From Rhodospirillales bacterium (lineage in GTDB: Bacteria; Pseudomonadota; Alphaproteobacteria; Reyranellales; Reyranellaceae), in the NCBI GenBank assembly GCA_009377525.1, contig WHTW01000087.1, positions 1 to 32,141 on the forward strand: a stretch of 32,141 nt of DNA, given 5' to 3'. The notes under the pieces were generated by a model, which saw only the letters and a program-made list of their open reading frames with translations, made no database searches and was not told the DNA's origin. Position numbers and translations under genes: made by a program. Of this stretch, positions 1 to 8,167 are shown piece after piece. The number at the start of each line of letters is the position of its first letter. The stretch's first letter is position 1.

Positions 1-263
1 ATCACGGCGGATCATAATCGCTACAGCGTCGATGCCCGCGCCGCCGGTCGGATGGCTCAATACAAAGCTACACATCAGCACCCGCTGAGCGCGAGAAAAC
101 GGCGAGCAATTGCGTGAATGTCGACAGACCCTAGTTGGTCTAATGGTTGGCTGCCCAAGGGGACTGACCACAGGTTTAGAGCCAAAACTTACACAGTTTC
201 TGACACATACACAGTCTGTAGTAATATAAACGGTGTAAATTCAAAGGCTTATAATATATCTAA
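1..263. other. gene-free, AT-richer left flank
   Basis: No convincing gene is seen here. The short plus-strand reading frame at 118-300 encodes a polar peptide with no recognisable family and runs straight into the tRNA-like sequence. From about 170 to 263 the base composition is clearly more AT-rich than the rest of the window, with short repeats of a tacacag-type word. Together with the tRNA fragment that follows, this looks like a junction with acquired DNA. That last step is inference. Confidence 0.4.
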
Positions 264-323
264 CCTGACTCAAAATCAGGTTTCCTCACGGAAGTGTTGA
301 TTCGAATCCGACCGGCGGCACCA
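264..323 (+). tRNA. tRNA-Leu(CAA) 3' fragment, possible integration scar
   Basis: The sequence folds as the 3' part of a tRNA-Leu. A perfect 5-bp anticodon stem (264-268 with 276-280) closes the loop ctcaaaa, giving anticodon CAA at 271-273. A long variable arm follows (about 281-294, stem tttcc/ggaag), as expected for Leu. The T arm (296-312, loop ttcgaat) has one A:C mismatch. The acceptor strand cggcggc, A73 and an encoded CCA close it. No D arm or complementary 5' acceptor strand (gccgccg) lies at the proper distance upstream. It is therefore a partial gene, not a working tRNA. Integrases commonly use tRNA 3' ends as attachment sites, so an att remnant is a reasonable inference. Confidence 0.6.
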
Positions 324-354
324 TCGGCTTCTGCAAGCAATCCAGCGCCGCTTG

Positions 355-961
355 TTATCCGGAAGGGCCGCCCTGGCTCACGGGTATGACAACGCACCCA
401 CCCGCGGAAACCTGCGGTTGCCATCGTACGGCCAACCGAAACAGGTCAGGATAGGGATTCAGAAAGGATTGCAGCGCGCCTCGATCGTTGCGAATGCTCA
501 CCTGATAGTGGAGGTGCGGCGGCGTGCCTCGAGCCCTGCCTGTATCACCCAGATACCCAAGCAGCACACCTGCGGCCACGCTTTGTCCAGAGCGGACCGT
601 GGAGGGGGCCTCCATGTGCGTAGTAGTGGTAGTACCCTTGTCTGCCGTCGATGATGACAACGAAGTTGCCTCCGCCGGCAGACGTTCCGATACCGGGATG
701 CTCGCCATTCCGGGTCCTCCAGGAATGGGCGACCGTTCCAGCGCACGCCGCAACGATCCGCAATCCGCGAGCCCCCATTATGTCGATGGCGTTGTGAGCA
801 TCCTGACCATGATTCCTGTCCGCACCGAAACTTCGGCCAAACGTGATTTCCGTTGGATGGCCTGGCCGAGAAGCCTGGCTGCCAATGACGCCCGAAGCAG
901 TTTGATGTCTGTGATATTGGACCGGGAATGCTTCCAGATAACCAAGCGGCAGGTTGGTCAT
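355..961 (-). pseudogene. M23 (LytM-type) peptidoglycan endopeptidase, frameshifted
   Basis: Two overlapping minus-strand frames together make one M23 metallopeptidase of about 200 residues. The upstream frame (from 961 to about 608) carries the first zinc motif HNAID and the YYHYYAH stretch. The downstream frame (about 603 to 355) carries the second zinc motif in PHLHYQ. The frames differ by one base, and the switch falls at a run of five identical bases (604-608, G on plus). Dropping one base there rejoins the halves. Family members cleave peptide cross-links in peptidoglycan. The ATG at 961 is chosen because an AGGTGG-like site lies about 8 bases upstream; a GTG at 973 is also possible. 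No signal peptide is visible. The gene follows the metalloprotease by about a dozen bases, so co-transcription is likely. It could be truly broken, phase-variable or a base-calling error. Confidence 0.7.
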
Positions 962-973
962 GGGCATACCCAC

Positions 974-1897
974 CTAAGGCGCGGGCGGCGGCGGGGGCAC
1001 CCAGTCGTTGTCCCAGTAGGTGATCAACTGGGGTGCGACCACCCGCGCGGTGAAGCGCACCGGTGCTTCGGCGCGGGCCGGCATCAGATGGTGGCGCAAC
1101 TGCGATATCCAGGGCTGGGCCAATCTCGTCGTCGCATGGTCGCCCATGCCCATGAGTTCGTTGCGTTGCTCCAGCGTGAGCCCGTAGTGCGCGTCGGTGT
1201 TGCCCCTGCCGCGGACATGATGCAGCCCGAGCGTATGGCCGAACTCGTGCAGGATCGTGGTCTGGAGAAAGCTGACGCTGTGCCGGACATCGCCGACGCG
1301 GGTCTGCCGGGTGTTCCAGTCAAGGGAGAGGTCGCGGTGGGTGAACATGCCAAGTCGCCGTTCCGCCAGGGCGAAGGAGCGGAAGTTCGTCTCCCGGGGC
1401 TTGATGATGAAGAAGCGCTGGTTCGCCTGTCCGGCCGCATCGACCAGCCCGATGGACATGCTGCAGGTGATTCTCGACGCCGAGGGCGCCCCGATCGCGT
1501 GGCGCGCCTGATACCACGCCCGGTTCGGCGTGAGCTCGAACTTGCCGTCCCAATAGCGCATGAGGACCCTGACGAAACTGTCGCGAAAGGCGACCCATTC
1601 GGCGTCTGTCCACGCGTCGAGATTAAACCGCTCGCGGCCGTCGTGCAGGATGCCATCGCCGCTGGCATGGGTCCCCCAGGTACGGAACTCGGTGATGCGC
1701 GTGGTCGGCTCGCACCGTACGAGTTGGACACTGAACTGGAGCATGAGATCGACGGTTCGACCGTCCATCGGCATCAGGAGCGAATCGCGATCCCTGCCGT
1801 TGTGAATCATCCGGATTTCCATGGCCGCCGCGCCCCGCTCGAATGACGTGCCATCTCTGTCGTGCCGAATCCTCGCGACAAAGCGTGGCGGTTCCAT
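974..1897 (-). CDS. putative zinc metalloprotease (metzincin-like)
   Basis: A 307-residue protein with a clear metzincin-type zinc site in its C-terminal half, HEFGHTLGLHH (HExxHxxGxxH). About 30 residues later MGMGD could be the Met-turn. The first half (residues about 20-140) is not recognised. The C-terminus ends in a run of prolines. No signal peptide or membrane segment is evident, so export would need a specialised route. ATG at 1897 is preferred over a TTG 51 bases upstream because an AGGG element lies six bases before it. It sits just upstream of the frameshifted M23 gene and near a glucosaminidase beside the T6SS locus, so a secreted or T6SS-delivered enzyme is possible. Zn-peptidase fold is well supported; substrate and secretion are unknown. 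Confidence 0.65.
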   Translation of the reverse strand: MEPPRFVARIRHDRDGTSFERGAAAMEIRMIHNGRDRDSLLMPMDGRTVDLMLQFSVQLVRCEPTTRITEFRTWGTHASGDGILHDGRERFNLDAWTDAEWVAFRDSFVRVLMRYWDGKFELTPNRAWYQARHAIGAPSASRITCSMSIGLVDAAGQANQRFFIIKPRETNFRSFALAERRLGMFTHRDLSLDWNTRQTRVGDVRHSVSFLQTTILHEFGHTLGLHHVRGRGNTDAHYGLTLEQRNELMGMGDHATTRLAQPWISQLRHHLMPARAEAPVRFTARVVAPQLITYWDNDWVPPPPPAP

Positions 1898-2052
1898 ACG
1901 CGCCCTGATTACAAGGCAGTCGAGATTGCCTGTCCAGTCGGCGAGCAACCTCTATCATGCGCGACGGTGCTCTCAGTGATAAATCCCACAGATTCCCGTT
2001 GTCGCCATGCGTATCAAGGCAAAGCCACGCCGAAGACGGCGCCTCGCAATGA

Positions 2053-2316
2053 ATGACGATTGGAGGTGGCTACCCATGGCTACAGTCGGCTCCGCCTTCG
2101 CCTTCAGGGCGCGCGGTCGGCGACTTCGAACGCTTCGCTGCGCCCGCGGCCACAAGCATGGCCGACGGGCTTGCCTCGTCCGTCCTCCATACGCGCGAGG
2201 CAATGCGGGGAGAGTTCGAGTCGGGATCAATTGTGATGTACGATCGCGCGGAGCACATCGTCATCGGTCAAATCAGCGTCGGCCAGAACTGCCGCCCAGC
2301 GCCGATCATGGGATAG
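2053..2316 (+). CDS. hypothetical small protein (doubtful)
   Basis: An 87-residue open frame of unremarkable composition, ending six bases before the start of the next small gene. Its C-terminal half (about residues 45-80) has a mixed, protein-like composition, whereas the competing frame over the same DNA is extremely arginine-rich and unlikely. No family is recognised and no good ribosome-binding site precedes the ATG. It may be real, as the first gene of a pair with the exported protein that follows, or chance. Confidence 0.25.
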   Translation: MTIGGGYPWLQSAPPSPSGRAVGDFERFAAPAATSMADGLASSVLHTREAMRGEFESGSIVMYDRAEHIVIGQISVGQNCRPAPIMG

Positions 2317-2321
2317 GTCTC

Positions 2322-2588
2322 GTGAAACGTATTCTCCTTGCACTTGCCGCCGTGGCGTCGGCGCCGCTCGCTCAGGCGCAAAGCGATGGCAAGCCCTACT
2401 GCGTCCAACTCAGCGAGCTCTATCGGCGCTATGTCCAGAATGCGACCGGCCGGCGGATCGACGTCGAGGCCCTCCAGGCGCTCGACGACTGCTCGAAGGG
2501 AAACGCCGCGGCGGCCATTCCGGTGCTGGAGGATAGACTGCGCAACGCCAAGATAACGCCGCCGGGCGGCGGCGAATTCAAACCGTAG
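2322..2588 (+). CDS. small exported (periplasmic) protein
   Basis: An 88-residue protein starting at GTG 2322 with a classic signal peptide: positively charged start (KR), hydrophobic core ILLALAAVASAPL and an AQA cleavage site near residue 18. The mature part, about 70 residues, holds two cysteines, at YCVQ and DDCSK, that could form a disulfide. The family is not recognised. It stops one base from the end of the convergent glucosaminidase gene. Small periplasmic proteins beside peptidoglycan hydrolases are often inhibitors or immunity proteins. That role is only inferred from position here. Confidence 0.6.
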   Translation: MKRILLALAAVASAPLAQAQSDGKPYCVQLSELYRRYVQNATGRRIDVEALQALDDCSKGNAAAAIPVLEDRLRNAKITPPGGGEFKP

Positions 2589-2589
2589 G

Positions 2590-3369
2590 TCAATCGTATT
2601 GTTTCAGGCGATAGTTCTCCATCACCCACTTCAGCGTCGTGCCGTATTGCGGATCGGTGGCATAGACGCCGGTCAGCGCGTCGGCGAAGCGGTCGGGATC
2701 CTTGATGACCTCCATGGCCGCGCGGTAGGGCGAGCCCGTCGACAGCAGCTTGCCGTGCAACTCGAACGCTTCGGACACGCTCGCGAAGCGCCGGAAACGC
2801 GCCGTCACCGTCACCACCTTGCCGTCGATGACTTCGCGGGTCTCGCTTTCGACCGCGGGCTGGGACTCCAGCGCCTTGATGCCGAACGGGTTGTTGCTGT
2901 CTGGCGGCATGGCCGCTCCCCAGGCGCTCTCGACGATCCATTGCGCCAGCGTGATCGAGGGCGGGATGCCCCAACGTTTGCGCGAGTCCTTGGCGGCCTC
3001 GATTATTTCCGGCGGCAGAATCCCGACATGGCCAAATCTCGTCGGCGGAGCCTGCTCCTTGGTGACCAGCGGCCGCGCCGCCAGAGCGTAGTAGGTCGGG
3101 CTGCCGGGGGCGACGTGTCCGGTCGGCGGATTCATGTTCATCACGACCGCCTGGAACGCCTTGATGGCGAGGATCGTCCCGGGGTCCATGGTGCCCGTAA
3201 CGGGAACCTCGGTGTGGGGCTTGGGCAACCGCCTGTTCAACAGAGACTGGATGACGAACACATCGCCCGGGCCGTTGACCGCGTCCTGTCCGACCGAGGT
3301 GAAGATGGGCGGGGCGACCGCGCCGGCTTCATCGGTGCTCAGGATCGTCTGAGAAGGGGCAAGGCACAT
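2590..3369 (-). CDS. peptidoglycan glucosaminidase (FlgJ-like) with putative peptidoglycan-binding N-terminus
   Basis: A 259-residue protein. Residues about 35-80 (GDVFVIQSLLNRRL, then TGTMDPGTILAIKAFQ) resemble a peptidoglycan-binding domain of the PG_binding_1 type. Residues about 115-255 match the glucosaminidase family: a PPSITLAQWIVESAWG helix with the likely catalytic Glu, NNPFGIK, and the RRFASVSEAFELHGKLL segment. Such enzymes cleave the glycan backbone. No signal peptide is apparent, which would suit delivery by the T6SS or a cell-division-independent route. ATG 3369 is chosen because residues upstream to the alternative ATG at 3456 look non-homologous. It is divergent from tagH across about 270 bases, so it may be a T6SS housekeeping lytic enzyme or an effector. 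Confidence 0.75.
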   Translation of the reverse strand: MCLAPSQTILSTDEAGAVAPPIFTSVGQDAVNGPGDVFVIQSLLNRRLPKPHTEVPVTGTMDPGTILAIKAFQAVVMNMNPPTGHVAPGSPTYYALAARPLVTKEQAPPTRFGHVGILPPEIIEAAKDSRKRWGIPPSITLAQWIVESAWGAAMPPDSNNPFGIKALESQPAVESETREVIDGKVVTVTARFRRFASVSEAFELHGKLLSTGSPYRAAMEVIKDPDRFADALTGVYATDPQYGTTLKWVMENYRLKQYD

Positions 3370-3562
3370 GGCGACAGATTCGTTCGAATGTCGAATGGCA
3401 CATCCATAGGATGGCTGCCGTCGCCCCGGGCCGTCAACCGTGTCCCGTTGATGCATGAATTAATGGTAGATTTATGGCATCCTGCAACTGTCGATATAGT
3501 CGTTCGCGGCTTGCAGTGAGTTCGTAGGACGACGTTCCAACCGGTACGAATCCCAAATGCGA

Positions 3563-3592
3563 TTGCCCTGTCGTGGGTTCCCCTACTAGTAT
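3563..3592 (+). promoter_or_regulatory. candidate promoter of the tagH-pppA operon
   Basis: A TTGCCC hexamer (3563-3568) and a TAGTAT hexamer (3587-3592) are separated by 18 bases and lie about 50 bases before the tagH start, in the divergent gap between glucosaminidase and tagH. The match to a housekeeping promoter is moderate. No operator or sigma-54 element was found nearby. Confidence 0.3.
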
Positions 3593-3643
3593 TTTAGGCG
3601 ATCGGACCTGCCGTTCGCCTCCCGTATAGGAGTGCGCTCTCTC

Positions 3644-4990
3644 GTGACCCTGAAGCTTGTCATGATCCGCTGTCCCGACAACGTGGCGCCCGAGAGGCGC
3701 GAGGTTCGCGGCGGCGAGTTCTCCATAGGCCGGGGGAAGGACAATCAATGGGTCGTCGCCGATCCTGACCGTCACCTGTCGAAGAAGCACTGCCAGTTCG
3801 TCTACGGCGTCGGCGAATGGGAGCTGCAGGATCACAGCACCAACGGCACGTTCCTCAACCAGGCCAGCGATTCCATCGGGAAGGGCGCCAGCCAGAAGCT
3901 GCGCAACGGCGACAGGGTCAAGTTCGGGCTTTACGAGATCGAAGTGATCATCGACGAGGAAGAGCAGGCAAACGAGCGCGACAATTTCCTGGCATACGAG
4001 CGCGGCAGCGGGAGTGCCGTCCACGATCCCTTGCCGTCGCGGTCCGAGGTTCGTCCCTACCAGGATGCCAGGCTGCCCAACTCCGCGTCGATGCTGGACG
4101 CGCCGAATTCGCCGATCCTGCCGGCGGATTTCGATCCGCTCGCGCCCAATCCGGAGTCGTTCGCGGGGCCGACGGACTCGGATCACGCACCAGCCCTTCA
4201 AAGCGCTTTCCGGCCACCGGGACCGGTCGCGATCATCCCCGACGATTGGGACGTCGACTTGCCGTCGGCCAACCCGCGGCCTCAGCCGGCGCGGCCGCAA
4301 CAGGCAGAGAGCGCGCCGGAGAGTGCCGCCCCCGCGCCGGCAAAGGGCGAGCACCGCCCACCCGCTTCGACGGCTGCACCACCGGCCGAAGCGCCGAGCG
4401 ACGCTGCCGTGGTCGAGGCCTTCCTGCGTGGTGTCGCGCTCAGCGACGCGACGCTGCCGGATCCGGAGAAGACGCTGGAGCGAATCGGCGCCGCGCTGCG
4501 GGCGAGCGTTAGCGGTCTTCGCCAGACCTTGATGGCGCGTGCCAGCATCAAGGACGAGTTCCGCATCGAGCAGACGATGATTCGGCCCAGCGGAAACAAC
4601 CCCTTGAAGTTTTCACTCGATGACGACGACGCCCTGGCAACCCTGCTCGGCATCGGCCGGCGCGGCGGCATGCCGGCGGACGAGGCGATTGCCGAAGCCT
4701 TCGACGACCTCAGGATGCACGAGCTGGCGACGATCTCTGCGATGCAGGCGGCCGTGCGGGTCCTGCTCGCCCAGTTCGCCCCCGAGGTCATCGAACAGAA
4801 GGCCGGCGGCGGTGCGTTGCAGATCCATCCCGCCCAGAAGAAAGCCAAGGCGTGGGACGCATTCGGGCAGCTGCACAGGAGCGTGACCCAGGCCCTTTCG
4901 GACGATTTCGACAGCGTCTTCGGCAAGGCCTTCGCGCGTGCCTACGAGCAGGCGATTGAAAAGCTGAGCGCCGATCGGGCGTCGTCATGA
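3644..4990 (+). CDS. tagH: T6SS-associated FHA-domain protein TagH (Fha)
   Basis: A 448-residue cytoplasmic scaffold. The N-terminal FHA domain (about residues 22-100) shows FSIGRGKDNQW, the phosphothreonine-binding LSKKHCQF and the STNGTFLN motif. A Pro/Ala-rich linker covers about residues 150-255. The C-terminal domain (about 260-445, FLRGVALSD onward) is the T6SS-specific TagH/ImpI domain. Fha proteins bind phosphothreonine, usually made by PpkA and removed by PppA, and license assembly. GTG 3644 is preferred because AGGAG (3628-3632) lies 11 bases upstream; the GTG at 3632 overlaps that site. It heads the plus-strand operon, and its stop overlaps the tssJ start (ATGA). Confidence 0.93.
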   Translation: MTLKLVMIRCPDNVAPERREVRGGEFSIGRGKDNQWVVADPDRHLSKKHCQFVYGVGEWELQDHSTNGTFLNQASDSIGKGASQKLRNGDRVKFGLYEIEVIIDEEEQANERDNFLAYERGSGSAVHDPLPSRSEVRPYQDARLPNSASMLDAPNSPILPADFDPLAPNPESFAGPTDSDHAPALQSAFRPPGPVAIIPDDWDVDLPSANPRPQPARPQQAESAPESAAPAPAKGEHRPPASTAAPPAEAPSDAAVVEAFLRGVALSDATLPDPEKTLERIGAALRASVSGLRQTLMARASIKDEFRIEQTMIRPSGNNPLKFSLDDDDALATLLGIGRRGGMPADEAIAEAFDDLRMHELATISAMQAAVRVLLAQFAPEVIEQKAGGGALQIHPAQKKAKAWDAFGQLHRSVTQALSDDFDSVFGKAFARAYEQAIEKLSADRASS

Positions 4991-5445
4991 TCGGCCGCCG
5001 GCTGCTGCTCGGAGCGGTGCCGGCCGCCCTTCTGATCGAGGGTTGCGGTGGTCCGCCGGCGCCGCCGGTGGTCGATCTGACCATCAGGGCGAACTCCGAT
5101 ATCAATCCCAATCCGATGGGCACGCCGGTGTCTGTTGCGGTTCGTTTCTATTCACTCACTGCCAGGGGCAGGTTCGAGTCGGCCGATGTCTACGCCCTGA
5201 TACAACGGGAGGTCCAGACGCTCGGAACGGAAAGCGTCGGCTCCGAGGAGGTGGTGGTCCGTCCGGGTGAGACCCGGAAGGTCACCCTGATGCCGAAGCC
5301 CGGGGTGCGCTTTGTCGGCATCGCGGTGATGTTCCGCGACATCGACCGCGCGCAATGGCGTATGGTCGCTCCAATCGCCGAGAGCGGGCTGACGAGGCTC
5401 GCAATCTCCATCAGCGGCAACAGGGCCGCACTGGTATCGACATGA
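4987..5445 (+). CDS. tssJ: T6SS outer-membrane lipoprotein TssJ
   Basis: A 152-residue lipoprotein. The signal peptide is short (RRLLLGAVPAALLIEGC) with a lipobox ending at the Cys near residue 20. The mature part is a beta-sandwich typical of TssJ, with DLTIRANSDINP, PVSVAVRFYSL and a C-terminal strand set ending near the stop. TssJ anchors TssM and TssL to the outer membrane and starts membrane-complex assembly. The gene overlaps tagH by four bases and tssK by four bases, so translational coupling along the operon is likely. Confidence 0.93.
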   Translation: MIGRRLLLGAVPAALLIEGCGGPPAPPVVDLTIRANSDINPNPMGTPVSVAVRFYSLTARGRFESADVYALIQREVQTLGTESVGSEEVVVRPGETRKVTLMPKPGVRFVGIAVMFRDIDRAQWRMVAPIAESGLTRLAISISGNRAALVST

Positions 5446-6770
5446 CCTGGTCAAACCGTGTTGTCTGGCTGGAGGGGATGTTCCTGCGGGCGCAGCACTT
5501 CCAGCAACAGGATCGATGGCTCGAAGCGCTGGTGCGCGACCGGACCGCCTCCTTGCGTTCTCATGCCTGGGGGCTGACGGAGGGGGTGATCAATCGCAAC
5601 CTGCTCGCCACCGGCCAGTTCGCGCTGGCCGGCGGCAGCGGCGTGTTCGAGGACGGCACGCCGTTCTCGCTGCCCGGCGAGACCGACCAGCCGGTGCCGC
5701 TCGACCTGCCCGAAACGACGCGCAATGCCATCGTCTATCTCGTGCTGCCGATGCGCCAGGCGGGATCGGTGGAAGTCACCGCCAACGGCTCCTCGGACGG
5801 CCGCTATGAGCAGCGGCCCTTCGAGGCCTACGACACGCATTCCGGCTCGCCGCAGCCCGCCGAGGTTCAGGTCGGAAGGCTGCGGCTGCGCTACATGCTC
5901 GAAACCGAGAATCGTGCGGGCTATCACGGCATCGGCCTTGCCCGAGTGGTCGAGGTCGGCGCGGACCGCAAGGTGGTGCTCGACGACCAGTGGATCGCAC
6001 CGTGCCTGGCCTGCGCCGCCGCTCCGCCGCTGACCGGCCTGCTGGCCGAGCTGGCCGGGCTGCTCAATCAGCGCGGCGAGGCGCTGGCGGCGCGGCTGAC
6101 GGCCCCCGGTTCGCGCGGCGTCGCGGATGTCTCCGACTTCCTGCTGCTGCAATCCGTCAACCGCTCGCAAAAACTCCTGGCGCACTGGGCGAGCGACGGC
6201 AGCGTCCATCCGGCCGATCTCTACGCCGCCCTCGTGCAGATGGCCGGCGACTTCGCGACCTTCACCGAAGCGAGCCGCCGTCCCTCGGACTATCCGCCCT
6301 ATCGGCATGCCGACCTGCAGCGCAGCTTCGCGCCGGTGATTGCCGACCTGCGCCGGTCGCTTTCGTCGGTCATCGAGCAGACCGCCATCCAGATCCCGTT
6401 GCAGCAGCGTGCCTACGGTGTGCGGGTCGGTCCCATCGTCGATCGCGGCATCCTGCGTTCGTCGAGCTTCGTGCTGGCCGTGCAGGCGGACGTGCCGACC
6501 GAGACGTTGCGGCGGCTGTTTCCCTCGCAGGTCAAGATCGGCGCAGTCGAGCATATCCGCGAGCTGGTGAACGTCGCCCTGCCGGGAATCGCGGTGCGGC
6601 CGTTGCCCGTCGCCCCGCGGCAACTGCCGTTCTATGCCGGCGCGACCTACTTCGAGCTGGACCGCAATTCGACGCACTGGAAGGAACTGCAGTCTTCCGG
6701 TGGCTTTGCCATCCATCTCTCCGGCGAGTTCCCAAATCTCAATATCGAGCTCTGGGCGATCCGCGGCTGA
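5442..6770 (+). CDS. tssK: T6SS baseplate protein TssK
   Basis: A 442-residue protein with the strongly conserved TssK start: NRVVWLEGMFLRAQHFQQQD followed by a SLRSHAWGL-type segment. TssK trimers link the TssE/F/G/VgrG baseplate to the TssJLM membrane complex and act in the cytoplasm. The length is normal. The ATG at 5442 overlaps the tssJ stop; a much longer in-frame extension upstream runs inside tssJ and is not credible. tssL follows after about 20 bases. Confidence 0.95.
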   Translation: MTWSNRVVWLEGMFLRAQHFQQQDRWLEALVRDRTASLRSHAWGLTEGVINRNLLATGQFALAGGSGVFEDGTPFSLPGETDQPVPLDLPETTRNAIVYLVLPMRQAGSVEVTANGSSDGRYEQRPFEAYDTHSGSPQPAEVQVGRLRLRYMLETENRAGYHGIGLARVVEVGADRKVVLDDQWIAPCLACAAAPPLTGLLAELAGLLNQRGEALAARLTAPGSRGVADVSDFLLLQSVNRSQKLLAHWASDGSVHPADLYAALVQMAGDFATFTEASRRPSDYPPYRHADLQRSFAPVIADLRRSLSSVIEQTAIQIPLQQRAYGVRVGPIVDRGILRSSSFVLAVQADVPTETLRRLFPSQVKIGAVEHIRELVNVALPGIAVRPLPVAPRQLPFYAGATYFELDRNSTHWKELQSSGGFAIHLSGEFPNLNIELWAIRG

Positions 6771-6791
6771 CGCCGCCGACGTGAGGCGAGC

Positions 6792-8165
6792 ATGAGCGAC
6801 AATCCCTTCGCCGAGCCTGAGGACGACAACCGGACGGTCATCCGCCCGACTCCCGGCCGGCGCCGGCCGGCGGCCGAGCAGCCTGCCGTTGCGCGAAGCG
6901 AGGCGGCTCCGCAGGAAACGCCTGCCCCACGCCCGGCTGCGCCGGCGGAGGGGACCGAGGACATCGCGGTTGGCAGCGACGTGCTTGCCGCCGCCGCCGC
7001 GCCGCTGCTCCAGCTCATGGCGCGGTTGCGCAATACGGCGAGCCCGCCGGACTCCGGAGACCTCTATCAGCGAACCGTTCGCCAGATCCGGGTCTTCGAG
7101 CAGGAGGCGCGCGACAAGGGCGTGCCTCTGGAACAGCTTCGGCCAGCTCACTACGCGCTGTGCGCCAGCCTGGACGACATCGTGCTGAACACGCCCTGGG
7201 GCAGCAGTGGAACCTGGAGCCAGCGTTCGCTGGTCTCGACCTTTCATCAGGAGGTGCGTAGCGGCGAGCGCTTCTTCAATGTGCTGAAGCAGATGTGCGA
7301 CAATCCGGGCAGGTTCCTGCCGGTCATCGAGCTGATGTACATCTGCATGTCCCTCGGCTTCATCGGCCAGTACCGCCTGTCGCGGCGCGGCGTCGGCGAC
7401 ATCAACCGGATCCGCGAAGAAACCTATGCCGTCATCGCCCGCCAGAGGAAGGCGGCGGAATCCGCACTTGCCCCGCACACGAAAGGCGTGAATGCGCCCT
7501 ACCGGCCGGCGCGATTCGTCGTGCCGCTCTGGGTCGCCGCGGCAGCGGGGCTGGGCATCATCGGCGCGCTCTTCCTCTGGTTCTCGATCAGCCTCAACTC
7601 GGAATCCGACACAGTCTACGCCCGGCTGCAGGGCGCCCCGCCGGATCGCATGCCGACGATCACCCGTACGCCGGTCGTCGAGCCCGCACCCGTGGTCGCG
7701 ACGCCACCGCCGCCGCCCGAGCCGTCGGCGCTCGACAAGCTGCGCCAGTTCCTGAAGCCGGAGATCGATCAGGGGCTCGTGGAGGTGCTCGGCACGCCGG
7801 CACAGCCGCTCGTGCGGATCACCGGCCGGGGCATGTTCGCGTCGGGAAGCGCCAAGCTGACGGCGAGCTTCAAGCCGCTGCTCGAGCGTATCGGGCTTGC
7901 CTTGAAGGAGGAGAACGGCCCGGTGCGGATCATCGGCTATACCGACTCTGAGCCGATCCGCACCATCGCCTTCCCGTCGAATTTCCAGCTGTCGACGGCG
8001 CGCGCCCAGGCGGCCAGCATGATCATTGCCGCCAGCATCGGCGAGCCTTCGCGGATTACCGTCGAGGGCAGGGCGGATGCCGATCCGATCGCGCCCAATT
8101 CCACGCCCGAGGGCCGCGAACGCAACAGGCGCATCGAAGTCGTTCTCAATCGGCAGGGTGGCTAG
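6792..8165 (+). CDS. tssL: T6SS inner-membrane protein TssL with OmpA-like domain
   Basis: A 457-residue 'extended' TssL. A charged and Pro/Ala-rich N-terminus (1-55) precedes the DotU/TssL cytoplasmic domain (about 60-225, with ALCASLDDIVLNTPWG and SLVSTFHQEV). One transmembrane helix follows (about 242-266), then a Pro-rich linker and a C-terminal OmpA-like peptidoglycan-binding domain (about 347-455, with IIGYTDSEPIR and a closing RNRRIEVVL). The periplasmic domain would fix the membrane complex to the cell wall. A GAGG element lies just before the ATG. tssM begins two bases after its stop. Confidence 0.95.
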   Translation: MSDNPFAEPEDDNRTVIRPTPGRRRPAAEQPAVARSEAAPQETPAPRPAAPAEGTEDIAVGSDVLAAAAAPLLQLMARLRNTASPPDSGDLYQRTVRQIRVFEQEARDKGVPLEQLRPAHYALCASLDDIVLNTPWGSSGTWSQRSLVSTFHQEVRSGERFFNVLKQMCDNPGRFLPVIELMYICMSLGFIGQYRLSRRGVGDINRIREETYAVIARQRKAAESALAPHTKGVNAPYRPARFVVPLWVAAAAGLGIIGALFLWFSISLNSESDTVYARLQGAPPDRMPTITRTPVVEPAPVVATPPPPPEPSALDKLRQFLKPEIDQGLVEVLGTPAQPLVRITGRGMFASGSAKLTASFKPLLERIGLALKEENGPVRIIGYTDSEPIRTIAFPSNFQLSTARAQAASMIIAASIGEPSRITVEGRADADPIAPNSTPEGRERNRRIEVVLNRQGG

Positions 8166-8167
8166 TC

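Noticed and set aside
40..46. gccgccg word that could be the 5' acceptor strand of the tRNA
   Set aside because: It is over 200 bases away, has no D arm after it, and such a word is common in GC-rich DNA.
118..300. 60-residue plus-strand frame
   Set aside because: It is AT-rich, has no family and runs into the tRNA fragment.
2007..2321. Upstream extension of the small exported protein's frame
   Set aside because: It is extremely arginine-rich and lies before a textbook signal peptide starting at GTG 2322.
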